Shown: in pieces, positions 36,104-44,672 of the stretch
Position numbering within the stretch: the first letter of the stretch is position 1
Layout: each line of letters opens with the position of its first letter
The notes under the pieces: model-generated
The model's database searches: none
Told to the model about the DNA's origin: nothing
What the model saw: the letters and a program-made list of their open reading frames with translations, nothing else
Assembly (NCBI RefSeq): GCF_001189965.1
Contig: NZ_LFLU01000012.1
Span: forward strand, 62,001-126,000
Length of the DNA stretch: 64,000 bases
Direction of reading: 5' to 3'
Source: Herbaspirillum rhizosphaerae
GTDB taxonomy: Bacteria > Pseudomonadota > Gammaproteobacteria > Burkholderiales > Burkholderiaceae_D
Program-made: the position numbers and the translations under genes

Positions 36104-37630
36104 ATGACGCATTTGCCACGTCGCCTGTCGACGCATCTGTCCCGACGCAGCGCCGTCATCGTGCTGAGCGCCTTGCTGTACGTAGCAGGCGCCGCCAGCG
36201 TCCACGCACAGGAACAATCGCTGGAGAAACCGCCTGCGCCGCCGGCTGCAGTTGCGCCCACAGCACCCGCCGCCGCCTCTGCCGATCCCGCCAAGGCGGA
36301 CATCGAAAGCGGCCGCTATCTCGCCATCGCGGCCGACTGCATGGCCTGCCACACCGCGCCTGCCGGCAAGCCCTACGCCGGCGGCTACGCCATCGAGTCG
36401 CCGCTGGGCACGATCTACGCAACCAACATCACGCCATCCAAAACCGCAGGCATCGGCAACTACAGCGAAGCGCAGTTCGCCCGCGCGCTGCGTGAAGGCG
36501 TGCGCGCCGACGGCAGCCATCTGTATCCGGCCATGCCGTACACCAGCTACGCCATGCTGACCGACAGCGACGTGCACAAGCTGTACAGCTATTTCATGAA
36601 CGCGGTGGCGCCGGTCAACGAGCCGGCCGGCAGCCAGACCAAACTGCCCTTCCCGTTCAACGTGCGGATGTCGATGACGGCGTGGAATGCGATCTTCCTC
36701 GACACCCAACGCTTCGTACCGGATGCGTCGAAGTCGCAACAGATCAATCGCGGCAAATATCTCGCCGAGGGCCTGGCGCATTGCAGCACCTGCCACACGC
36801 CGCGCAATTTCCTGATGGGTGAAAAAGGCGGTTCGGCGCTGGCCGGTGCGCCGCTGGGTCCATGGCATGCGCCCAACATCACCTCCGACAAGGTCAGCGG
36901 CGTCGGCGGCTGGAGCGATGCCGAGCTGGTGCAGTATCTGAAAACCGGCCACGTCGAAGGCAAAGGCCAGGCCGGCGGCGCGATGGCGGAAGCCGTCACC
37001 AACAGCTTCCAGCATCTGCGCGACGACGACATCTCCGCCATCGTGGCTTACCTGCGCACGGTGCCGCCGGTACGCGACGCCACCCAGAGCAAGCCAGCCT
37101 ACAGCTACGGCAAAGCCGTCAGCGACGAGTCGGCGCTGCGCGGCACGCGCGGCCCGAACGAGCACAACAGCCTCAACAGCGGCGCAGTGCTGTTCAGCGG
37201 TTATTGCGCCAGCTGCCACGCAGCATCCGGCGCCGGCAGCAACGGCCAGGATTATCCTTCGCTGTTCAACAACACCGCGACCGGCTCGCACAATCCGGCC
37301 AACCTGGTGTCGGCGATTCTGTACGGCGTGGAGCGCAAGGTCGGCGACAAGGAAATTATGATGCCGCGTTTTGATGCGCACTCCTACGTCAATCCGCTGA
37401 CCGATCAGCAGATCGCCATGATCGCCAACTACGTGCTGAAGCAATACGGCAATCCGGAAGTGCAAGTCACTGAAGCCTATGTTGCACAAGCGCGCAAAGG
37501 CGGCGAACAGCCGGTTCTCGCCAAACTGCAGCCGTACATCGCACCGGCCATCGGCGTCGCCATTGTGCTGCTGTTGCTGATCGCGATTGCCGTGATCTCG
37601 GTGCGCCGGCGTCGCCGCATACCGTTCTGA
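36104..37630 (+). CDS. triheme cytochrome c subunit of the GMC dehydrogenase
   Basis: About 508 residues. ATG at 36104 is preferred because GAAGGG lies 6 bp upstream; an overlapping ATG at 36098 is the alternative. The signal peptide ends near SVHAQ. Three CxxCH heme sites are present: DCMACHTAP, HCSTCHTPR and YCASCHAAS. A C-terminal membrane helix (IGVAIVLLLLIAIAVISVRRR) anchors it in the inner membrane facing the periplasm. It delivers electrons from the flavin subunit to the quinone pool. A terminator hairpin follows. Confidence 0.94.
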   Translation: MTHLPRRLSTHLSRRSAVIVLSALLYVAGAASVHAQEQSLEKPPAPPAAVAPTAPAAASADPAKADIESGRYLAIAADCMACHTAPAGKPYAGGYAIESPLGTIYATNITPSKTAGIGNYSEAQFARALREGVRADGSHLYPAMPYTSYAMLTDSDVHKLYSYFMNAVAPVNEPAGSQTKLPFPFNVRMSMTAWNAIFLDTQRFVPDASKSQQINRGKYLAEGLAHCSTCHTPRNFLMGEKGGSALAGAPLGPWHAPNITSDKVSGVGGWSDAELVQYLKTGHVEGKGQAGGAMAEAVTNSFQHLRDDDISAIVAYLRTVPPVRDATQSKPAYSYGKAVSDESALRGTRGPNEHNSLNSGAVLFSGYCASCHAASGAGSNGQDYPSLFNNTATGSHNPANLVSAILYGVERKVGDKEIMMPRFDAHSYVNPLTDQQIAMIANYVLKQYGNPEVQVTEAYVAQARKGGEQPVLAKLQPYIAPAIGVAIVLLLLIAIAVISVRRRRRIPF

Positions 37631-37653
37631 GCGTCGTTGATGTGATCGCCATC

Positions 37654-37687
37654 AAAGCCGGTAGCCGCCATGGTTGCCGGCTTTTTT
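37654..37687 (+). terminator. intrinsic terminator of the dehydrogenase operon
   Basis: AAAGCCGG (37654-37661) pairs with CCGGCTTT, with additional wobble pairs towards the centre (GGUAGCC with GGUUGCC), and a run of T follows. It lies 23 bp after the cytochrome stop codon. Confidence 0.85.
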
Positions 37688-37863
37688 CGTGGTTGATCCG
37701 GCCCCCGGTTCGTCGGCTCGCATGGCGATTTCACACGGTCGAAACTCGTTCGGGTTATCCTTGCGCAGTTATTTCTTGCGACGACTCGCTTTAGATTCCG
37801 CATGGAAATAAAACGAAGACAGGCAAGGCATCACCCCTCATCTACGAATCGCCACAGCTATCC

Positions 37864-38808
37864 ATGACAGAACAGATTCAGAAACAAATGGAACCCGACA
37901 GCACCGTCTACAAGACGCTGCTGGAATCGACCAAAGCCATCCCCTGGAAGATCGACTGGAGCACGATGAAATTCGCCTACGTCGGCCCGCAGATCCAGGA
38001 ACTGCTGGGCTGGTCGCCCGAGAGCTGGGTCTCGGTGGAAGACTGGGCCATGCGTATCCATGCGGAAGACCGCGAAGGCGTGGTGAATTTTTGCGTGGCG
38101 CAATCCAAGGCCGGCGTCGACCACGAAGCCGATTACCGCGCCATCACGCGCGACGGCGAGCACGTCTGGATCCGCGATGTGGTGCATGTGGTGCGCAAGC
38201 CGGACGGCGAAGTCGACTCGCTGATCGGCTTCATGTTCGACATCACCGAACGCAAGAAAACCGAGGCGCGCCTGGTCGAGTTGCAGAAAGAGTTGGAAGC
38301 ATTGTCTTATCGCGACGGACTGACCAACGTCGCCAACCGCCGCATGTTCGATTCCGCGCTGGAGTTGGAATGGGCCAACGCCGTCAAGAACCGCACGCCG
38401 CTGTCGGTGATCATGCTCGACATCGACTATTTCAAGCAATACAACGACCACTACGGCCATATTCGCGGCGATGCCTGCCTCAAGCAGATCGCCACCGTAC
38501 TGAGCGGCGCGGCGACACGTACCCGCGATTTCTTTGCGCGCTACGGCGGCGAAGAGTTCGTGTTGATCCTGCCGGAGGCCGACCGTGCGTCCGCACTGAA
38601 GGTGGCGCAGCGTTGCCGCAAGCTGGTGTTGAAGGAAAAGATCCCGCACGACAAATCGCAGGTGGAAAAAGTCGTCACCATCAGCCTGGGCCTGAACACC
38701 ATCATCCCGTCGACGCAAGACCACCGCATCAACTTCATGGAGTCGGTCGACAAGCGACTGTACATGGCCAAGCAACGCGGCCGCAACTGCATCGTCGCCG
38801 ACGACTGA
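37864..38808 (+). CDS. PAS-GGDEF diguanylate cyclase
   Basis: 314 residues. A PAS domain (about 20-132, ending GFMFDITERKKTEARL) is followed by a short coiled linker and a GGDEF domain from about 148. The catalytic sequence is R-Y-G-G-E-E-F with GGEEF at 228-232, and an intact inhibitory I-site R219-T-R-D222 lies five residues upstream, so product feedback by c-di-GMP is likely. There is no membrane segment, so it is a cytoplasmic enzyme responding to an internal signal. It is not linked to another signalling gene in the window. Confidence 0.95.
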   Translation: MTEQIQKQMEPDSTVYKTLLESTKAIPWKIDWSTMKFAYVGPQIQELLGWSPESWVSVEDWAMRIHAEDREGVVNFCVAQSKAGVDHEADYRAITRDGEHVWIRDVVHVVRKPDGEVDSLIGFMFDITERKKTEARLVELQKELEALSYRDGLTNVANRRMFDSALELEWANAVKNRTPLSVIMLDIDYFKQYNDHYGHIRGDACLKQIATVLSGAATRTRDFFARYGGEEFVLILPEADRASALKVAQRCRKLVLKEKIPHDKSQVEKVVTISLGLNTIIPSTQDHRINFMESVDKRLYMAKQRGRNCIVADD

Positions 38809-38823
38809 GTCCTTCGATTATTC

Positions 38824-40548
38824 TCACGCCGCGACCGGATTCTTCGCCTCATCTCCGGTCGCCGGCTTGACTGCCTTTGACGGCGTGCCGATCAGAATAT
38901 CTTCATAGAACGCGCCGATCGCTTCTGTCGGATGGCGCAGTTGCACCTCCAGCACCCAGACCGCGTCGCTGGGCACGATATCCATTTCGGCCAGCTTGGC
39001 CGGACCGAACAGCGCATGCGGAAAATCTGCAACGCGATGCCCGGCCAGATTGCGCTCCAGCAGCCAGCCGCCTTGTGCCGCCACGCGTTCGGCGAAGTCG
39101 TAAAGTTCGCGCCCGGTCATTCCGGTAAGCCAGGCTTCCTTGCTGGCGCTGAAGACGTCGCGCGCCGCCTGCGCACACGCGCTGTAGAGCGCATGCCGGC
39201 CGAACACAATGGTGTCGCCGAAGTCGCCCTCATAGCCATCCCACACCGGGCCGAGATCGACCACGGCGATGTCCGTGGCTTGCAGCCGGCGCTCTTTGTC
39301 CACGCCCTGCCGCGGCGTCCTCACGGTATCGTCGCCGAAGCGGATGTAGGTCGGATGCCAGGTATGCGAAGAACCCATCTGGCGCAAATGCTCGTTGGCC
39401 ATCTCTACTGCTTCGCCGGTGGTCATGCCGACGCGCAGCTTGCCGACGATTTGCGCCAGGGCGCGTATCGATTGTTCGCGTGCCGCCAGCATGCCGTCCA
39501 GCGAATACTTCGGCCCGACGCGTTCCCACACCGGATCGAAGCTGCCGCGCGCCAGCGCCACGTCGCTGGCGCCCGACGGCACGAAGGCCTCGGCGACGAA
39601 GTGATGCGCTTCCAGACCCAAGGCGATGCAACGCTGACGCGCGTCCTGCACCATCCGCGGATTGCCGCAGGCGTAGACCAAGGCCTTGCTCCAGTCATAG
39701 GCATGAGTCGCAGCGAGGTCCTGCACGTTAGCTTGTCCGACGCAGAACCAGCGGAAGCGCTTGTCTTGTTCTGCCAAAATATCCAGAAAAGCGCGGTCAT
39801 AAAAATCGCTGCTGTTTGTGCCGCCCCAATACAGCGTCACCGGCGTGTCTCCGGCTTCGGCCAGCGCTGCCAGCAAGATCGGTTTGATGCCTGCGTAACC
39901 AGTGCCGGTCGCCAGCAGGATCAATGCCTCGTGCGCGCCCGGCTGCCAGGTGCAGGCGCCGAACGGGCCTTCAATGCTGACGACATCGCCTGTTGCCAGG
40001 CGGTCCAGCATGTCTTGCGAAAACTTGCCGCCCTTGACGCGGCGGATATGGAACACCAGTTCGCCACCATCGTCCGCCGGCAGATTGGCGACGGAAAAAC
40101 AGCGGCTGCTGCCGTCGTCGAGGAAGAACTTGACGTACTGCCCCGGACGTACCTGTACCTGCATGGCGGCACCGCCCTGCGGCTTGAGCACCAGCTTCGT
40201 CACATCGGGAGCCACGGCATGCTTCGCCAGGATCGCCGCTTCCAGCCGTAAGGCCTGCGCATGCGGCGACCAGCCTGGGATGTCGATGCACATGTCGCCG
40301 CAGGCGTGGCTCTGGCACAGCAGCATCTCGTCCGGCGCCAGCGCATAAGGCGTGCCGGCGGCGACGTAAGGATTGCTTTCATGAGCGCCGCTGAGCACCT
40401 TCACCTTGCACGAACCGCACTCGCCGCGGCGGCAGGAAAACGGTATGGAGATGCCTGCGGCCAGCGCCGAATCCAGCAGCAGTGCCTGGTCGTCTGCGGC
40501 AAAGGTCTTGCCGGAGCCGGCCAGTTCGATGGTGTGGGTGTTGTGCAT
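38824..40548 (-). CDS. ferredoxin-NAD(P)H reductase fused to an M24 peptidase-like domain
   Basis: 574 residues in one frame. Residues 1-90 are a plant-type [2Fe-2S] ferredoxin with C39-x4-C44-x2-C47 and C78. Residues about 100-325 are an FAD/NAD(P)H reductase with SRCFSVANLP (flavin), LLATGTGYAGIKPIL and VYACGNPRM (nucleotide). From about 335 to 560 a pita-bread M24 domain follows, with all five metal ligands in place: D431, D442, H504, E534 and E549. Each half looks complete and functional. The reductase half resembles CDP-6-deoxy-glucoseen reductase/AscD-like or oxygenase reductase components. No oxygenase is adjacent. It is divergent from a MocR regulator that may control it. A natural fusion of these two classes is not familiar to me. 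Confidence 0.9.
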   Translation of the reverse strand: MHNTHTIELAGSGKTFAADDQALLLDSALAAGISIPFSCRRGECGSCKVKVLSGAHESNPYVAAGTPYALAPDEMLLCQSHACGDMCIDIPGWSPHAQALRLEAAILAKHAVAPDVTKLVLKPQGGAAMQVQVRPGQYVKFFLDDGSSRCFSVANLPADDGGELVFHIRRVKGGKFSQDMLDRLATGDVVSIEGPFGACTWQPGAHEALILLATGTGYAGIKPILLAALAEAGDTPVTLYWGGTNSSDFYDRAFLDILAEQDKRFRWFCVGQANVQDLAATHAYDWSKALVYACGNPRMVQDARQRCIALGLEAHHFVAEAFVPSGASDVALARGSFDPVWERVGPKYSLDGMLAAREQSIRALAQIVGKLRVGMTTGEAVEMANEHLRQMGSSHTWHPTYIRFGDDTVRTPRQGVDKERRLQATDIAVVDLGPVWDGYEGDFGDTIVFGRHALYSACAQAARDVFSASKEAWLTGMTGRELYDFAERVAAQGGWLLERNLAGHRVADFPHALFGPAKLAEMDIVPSDAVWVLEVQLRHPTEAIGAFYEDILIGTPSKAVKPATGDEAKNPVAA

Positions 40549-40629
40549 GACGGTCTTTTCTTGTCTGGATGGCTGGGTTCGGTGAATCGCATCAAATGCG
40601 TCCGTGAACAGTATTGTCAGGCTAGAATA

Positions 40630-40674
40630 GGACCATTGAAACCTCCAGATTTGAATATTCCAGATGGTCCAGAT
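40630..40674. promoter_or_regulatory. repeat cluster in the fusion/MocR divergent promoter
   Basis: TCCAGAT occurs three times in direct order, at 40644, 40659 and 40668. GGACCAT (40630-40636) is the inverted partner of ATGGTCC (40664-40670), and the latter overlaps the MocR start codon. MocR regulators commonly bind short direct or inverted repeats in the shared promoter. A TAGAAT box at 40623-40628 is a possible -10 element. Autoregulation at the start codon is inferred. Confidence 0.5.
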
Positions 40675-42184
40675 GAGAACATGGCGGCTGCTGCTCGATC
40701 TCGATGCCTCGCCGATGAAGGCTTCCTACCGCAAGATCGTCGACGGCCTGGCAAGCGCCATCCGGAGCGGTCGGCTGGAACCCGGCGCGGCGCTGCCAGG
40801 TACGCGCGAACTGGCGGAAATCCTCGACGTCAATCGCAAGACGGTGATGCTGGCCTATGAAGAAGCCATCGTCAAAGGCTGGCTGGTGAGCGAACCACGG
40901 CGCGGGACCTTCGTCAACGCCTCGCTGGAATCGCCGCAAACGATGTCGCAAACGGCGCAGGCCAACCGCAAAACGGCGCAGACGGAATCGTTTGCGCCGG
41001 AAGTCATCTCGCCCGCGTTGCCACCCTATTTCGACGATCTGCACCTGCCGTCGGTGCGCGCCGACAGGAACGGCGATTCCATGTACTTCGACAACGGCGC
41101 ACCGGATCACCGGCTGCTGCCGCAGGCGGTATTGCATCGCTATTACCGCAACGCGATGAAGACCGCTTTCAAATCCAACTGGGTCAAATACGGCAATCTG
41201 GAATCCGCCGGAAAGCTGCGCACGGCGCTGGCCGACATGCTGCGCACCACGCGCAACCTGGCCGTCACCAGCGACAACATCTGCCTCACGCAAGGTACGC
41301 AGATGGCCCTGCACCTGGCAGCCAGCGCGCTGATCCGTCCGGGCGACGTAGTGTTGGTGGAGCGGCTCAGTTATCCGCCGGCGTGGGCGATTTTTCGTGC
41401 GCTGGGGGCGCGAATTGAGGTGGTCGACATCGATCAGGACGGCTGCAAGACCGATCATGTCGAAGCGCTGTGCAAGACCCATCCGGTGAGGCTGATCTAT
41501 GTCACGCCGCATCATCAGTTTCCGACCACGGTCAGCATGCGCGCCGACCGCCGGCAAAAGCTGTTGCTGCTGGCGGCGCGCCATCATTTCACCGTGATAG
41601 AAGAAGACTACGACCACGAGTATCACTTCGAAGGCCGGCCTTACCTGCCGCTGGCCAGCGATCCGCAGCAGCGCAACGTGATCTACATCGGCTCGCTGTC
41701 CAAATTGCTCGGCTCATCCTTCCGCTGCGGTTTCATTGCGGCGCCGGTGAATCTGATTGAGGTCCTCAACCGCAATCTGCTGCTGATGTCGACGCAAAGC
41801 GACGCCGTCATGCAAAAGATGCTAGCCGACCTGATCGGCGACGGCGAATTGAGAAAACATCTGCGGCGCGCCTCCAAGCTCTACCGGCTGCGCAAGGAAG
41901 CGCTGCAGGACGGCTTGCACACGGCGTTCGGGGAGGAGATCAGCGTGCGCAATCCGGAAGGCGGGCTGGCGCTCTGGGTCGAATTCGACAAGCGCATTCG
42001 CGTCGATACGCTGGCAAAACATGCTGCGGACAAAAAACTTTTCATCCGCAGCGGCCGCCAGTTCTCGCCGCAAGACAGCGCCGTGAATGCGGTGCGGCTG
42101 GGCTTTGCTTCCATGAATCCGGACGAGATCGGCATCGCCGTCAAACGTCTGCATGAGGCGTCGCGGCTGGCGGTGAAGAAATAG
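40664..42184 (+). CDS. MocR-type regulator (GntR helix-turn-helix plus aminotransferase fold)
   Basis: 506 residues. The N-terminal GntR winged helix spans about 15-85 (YRKIVDGLASAIRSGRLEPG, LAEILDVNRKTVMLAYEEA). From about 130 onward a fold-type I aminotransferase domain follows with QGTQMALHLAASALIRPG, the PLP-pocket EEDYDHEYHFEGRPY, and the lysine segment YIGSLSKLLGSSFRCGF. Such PdxR/GabR/TauR-like regulators bind PLP and an amino compound. The fusion gene lies divergently next to it and is the natural target. An alternative start is ATG at 40673. Confidence 0.92.
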   Translation: MVQMRTWRLLLDLDASPMKASYRKIVDGLASAIRSGRLEPGAALPGTRELAEILDVNRKTVMLAYEEAIVKGWLVSEPRRGTFVNASLESPQTMSQTAQANRKTAQTESFAPEVISPALPPYFDDLHLPSVRADRNGDSMYFDNGAPDHRLLPQAVLHRYYRNAMKTAFKSNWVKYGNLESAGKLRTALADMLRTTRNLAVTSDNICLTQGTQMALHLAASALIRPGDVVLVERLSYPPAWAIFRALGARIEVVDIDQDGCKTDHVEALCKTHPVRLIYVTPHHQFPTTVSMRADRRQKLLLLAARHHFTVIEEDYDHEYHFEGRPYLPLASDPQQRNVIYIGSLSKLLGSSFRCGFIAAPVNLIEVLNRNLLLMSTQSDAVMQKMLADLIGDGELRKHLRRASKLYRLRKEALQDGLHTAFGEEISVRNPEGGLALWVEFDKRIRVDTLAKHAADKKLFIRSGRQFSPQDSAVNAVRLGFASMNPDEIGIAVKRLHEASRLAVKK

Positions 42185-42201
42185 CCGGAGCAATCTCCGG
42201 C
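42184..42201. terminator. short hairpin between convergent genes
   Basis: GCCGGAG (42184-42190), loop CAAT, CTCCGGC (42195-42201) form a 7-bp stem between the MocR and beta-lactamase stop codons. No T-run follows, so it is at best a weak or factor-assisted stop. Confidence 0.4.
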
Positions 42202-42212
42202 CTTCGGAGTCT

Positions 42213-43049
42213 CTAGTTCTTGTCCAGCAGCGCCGGCAGCTCTTTGAGGAAGGCATCCCTGTTGCGGATGCCGGCACTGATTTTTTCTTCTTGCTCTTCC
42301 TGGATCAGGCGCACGAACACGCGGGTGCGATCACCCTTGCTCGCCCAGCCGATAAACCAGCCGTAAAAATGCGCCAGGTCGTAACTGCCATCCGCACGCT
42401 GCGGCGCTGCTGCGCCGGTCTTGCCGTAGAGTTGCCAGCCATCTTGCGCTCCCTCCGGCAGCATGCCGATTTTCATGATGCTGGTTGTCATGTCGATGGC
42501 GTGCGCGTCGACCGGCAGTTGCCGCTTGACGATCTTCGCCAGGAACTGCGCCTGCTCCTGCGGCGAAATCTTCAGCGATGAGCTGATCCAGGCGCGATCC
42601 AGGGCGTTGTTCTTGCCCGCATCTCCAGAGAGATCCTGATTGCCGTAGTGGAAAGCATCCACGTATTTCTGCAGGCCGGCCGCGCCGATGCCGTGCGTGA
42701 TCTGCTGCGAATACCAGACCACCGAATACTTCATCCACGCCGCCGGGTCGGTCGGCTGGCGCCAGGCCGGATTGCCCCAGTAGGTATAGCCTTCGCGAAA
42801 CGGAATCGACGGTGCATGTTCATCTTTCAAAAAGCGCGCATCAAAGCCGATCAGGCTGAGGGCGACCTTGAAGGTGGATGCCGGCGTCACGCGTTCGCTG
42901 CAATTGCCTTGCTGCAGAACCGGCGCGGCGATGCCGGCCTCACTGATGTGCGACGCGTCGGCGACAATGGTGCAGATGGTTTTGGCTTCCGTGTCGGCGA
43001 CGAAAAGCGATGCGCCGATGGCAAAGACGGCTGCGATCACGTAAAACAT
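42213..43049 (-). CDS. class D (OXA-type) beta-lactamase
   Basis: 278 residues with an N-terminal signal helix (MFYVIAAVFAIGASLFVA). All class D signature elements are present: S58-T-F-K61, S109-V-V, Y135-G-N, the tryptophan-region ALDRAWISSSLKIS, and K210-T-G. The enzyme should be active in the periplasm. The carboxylated lysine is K61. No integron, insertion sequence or other resistance gene is adjacent, so it looks like an intrinsic chromosomal oxacillinase. The spectrum cannot be predicted from sequence. A GGAAC-like ribosome site is weak. Confidence 0.93.
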   Translation of the reverse strand: MFYVIAAVFAIGASLFVADTEAKTICTIVADASHISEAGIAAPVLQQGNCSERVTPASTFKVALSLIGFDARFLKDEHAPSIPFREGYTYWGNPAWRQPTDPAAWMKYSVVWYSQQITHGIGAAGLQKYVDAFHYGNQDLSGDAGKNNALDRAWISSSLKISPQEQAQFLAKIVKRQLPVDAHAIDMTTSIMKIGMLPEGAQDGWQLYGKTGAAAPQRADGSYDLAHFYGWFIGWASKGDRTRVFVRLIQEEQEEKISAGIRNRDAFLKELPALLDKN

Positions 43050-43245
43050 GATGTTCCTTTGGCTGATGCTGAGAGTATGTCTGCCCCGGACATGCGTCGC
43101 ACCGTGTGAAGATGCGTGCCATGTCAGGCGGCTGCCAGTGTACTGATTCAGTACGGCAAGAACAAACCAGCTTTCGTGAGACCTGGCCTCAGTATTTCTT
43201 GGGTCTGATTGGAGAGATTTCCGGAGGACCGCGATTGATAACGCC

Positions 43246-43324
43246 GTCGTCCCGGCGAAGGCTGGGAACCGGGGTCTTCAAAACGGCCGATACGACACCG
43301 GGTCCTGACTTTCGTCAGGACGAC
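43246..43324. repeat. dispersed three-arm palindromic element, copy 3 (reversed)
   Basis: The element runs GTCGTCCCGGCG to CAGGACGAC, that is, in the opposite orientation to the other copies, with TCCTGACTTTCGTCAGGA as the tetraloop hairpin on the right. The middle arm has diverged (ACCGGGG/CCGGGT). It sits in the 303-bp gap 43050-43352 between the beta-lactamase and hydroxylase genes, which holds no gene. Confidence 0.75.
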
Positions 43325-43352
43325 AGCTATCTGGCGACGGTAAAGAGGACTT

Positions 43353-44474
43353 TTACCAGAGAACGTAAAAAGCAACGGCGCCGGCGATAACGTCGATCGC
43401 GATCACGGCAATACCGGACAGGCGTTTTTCGAGGAAGACACCCAACGCCCAGAACGCGACGAGGAATGCGGTACAAACCGCCAGCAGGCGCAGATAGGAA
43501 ACATCGTCGGCAACCCACAACAGGACCGCCGTCGCCACCAGCAGCAGCAAGAACTGCAGCCCGGCGAAAATATTGGCCTTCAGCGGCAGCGGCGGATCGT
43601 AACGACGCGCAGCCTGCTCCAGATCGAAGGCCGGTCCGCTCGCCTGCGCGTAGTCGGGCAGCCAACCCGGCGCCTTGAACCAGACGCGCAGCTTGTCTTG
43701 CCAGTGCGGCAGCGTCGCGGCGGTCTTCGCCAGTTGCCAGTAGCCGCCGACCACGGCCCAGACCGGATCCCAGCTTTGCAGCTGTGTGCGCGTGCCGTAG
43801 ACGCACTTCTCTTTTTCTTCTGCAAAGGTGCCGAACATGCGGTCCCAGATCACCAGCATGCCGCCGTAGTTCTTGTCCAGATACTGGTCGTTGACGGCGT
43901 GATGGACGCGGTGATTCGAAGGTGACGAAAACACGCGGTCGAACCAGCCCAGCTTGCCGACATGTTCGGTGTGAATCCAGAACTGGTAGATCAGCACGAT
44001 CAGGCCGGCGATGCCGAACTGTTCCGGCGACACGCCCAAGACCGCCATCGGCAGATAAAACAGCCAGCCGATGAAGACCACGGTGCTTTCCTGGCGCAAG
44101 GCGGTGGACAAATTGAAGTCCTGGCTCTGATGATGAACCGAATGCGCGGCCCACATCACGGCGCTTTCATGGCCCATGCGATGCAGCCAGTAATCGAAGA
44201 AGTCGAACAGCACCACCGCCGCCACCCAGCCAAGCGTGGTCTGCCAGAAGCGCGCATGCGGAAAGATCGCCACGAAGCGATACACGATCGAATACATGCC
44301 GATCTGGAACAGTTGAGTAACCAGCGCCACCAACTGGCTGATCAGGCCCTGGCTCAGGCTGCTGATGGCGTCGTTCAGGCGATAGGTATTGCGCCGGCGG
44401 ATATAGCCGTAGGCGAACTCCACCCCGATGAGCACAAAAAACAGCGGGATGACGTAGACGATGATCTTTTCCAT
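43353..44474 (-). CDS. sterol desaturase / fatty acid hydroxylase family membrane protein
   Basis: 373 residues with about six membrane helices. Histidine boxes of the di-iron hydroxylase superfamily are present: HRMGHESAVMWAAHSVHHQS (H-x3-H and H-x2-HH), HTEHVGKLG, and SNHRVHHAVND. The iron-binding ligand set is therefore complete. It inserts oxygen or a double bond into a lipid alkyl chain or sterol-like substrate. Bacterial members include alkylglycerol monooxygenase and hydroxylases of fatty acids. The long C-terminal part has additional helices. The ATG at 44474 follows AGATAC. Confidence 0.92.
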   Translation of the reverse strand: MEKIIVYVIPLFFVLIGVEFAYGYIRRRNTYRLNDAISSLSQGLISQLVALVTQLFQIGMYSIVYRFVAIFPHARFWQTTLGWVAAVVLFDFFDYWLHRMGHESAVMWAAHSVHHQSQDFNLSTALRQESTVVFIGWLFYLPMAVLGVSPEQFGIAGLIVLIYQFWIHTEHVGKLGWFDRVFSSPSNHRVHHAVNDQYLDKNYGGMLVIWDRMFGTFAEEKEKCVYGTRTQLQSWDPVWAVVGGYWQLAKTAATLPHWQDKLRVWFKAPGWLPDYAQASGPAFDLEQAARRYDPPLPLKANIFAGLQFLLLLVATAVLLWVADDVSYLRLLAVCTAFLVAFWALGVFLEKRLSGIAVIAIDVIAGAVAFYVLW

Positions 44475-44672
44475 GAGGGTATCTGCAAGTGCCGCAAAGC
44501 AAGAATGCGCGCAAAAACAGGCGCAGAGCGACGGCGATAGGATACCCGGTATTAGAATATGTTGCAGCGCGCAACGTAAATGCGCTAGTTGGTTTTAGTA
44601 ATTGTGGGAGACGAACAACGTATCAGGAGGGAAATACGATCCGCCGGGCAATACCGTGAATTGCTCCGGATG

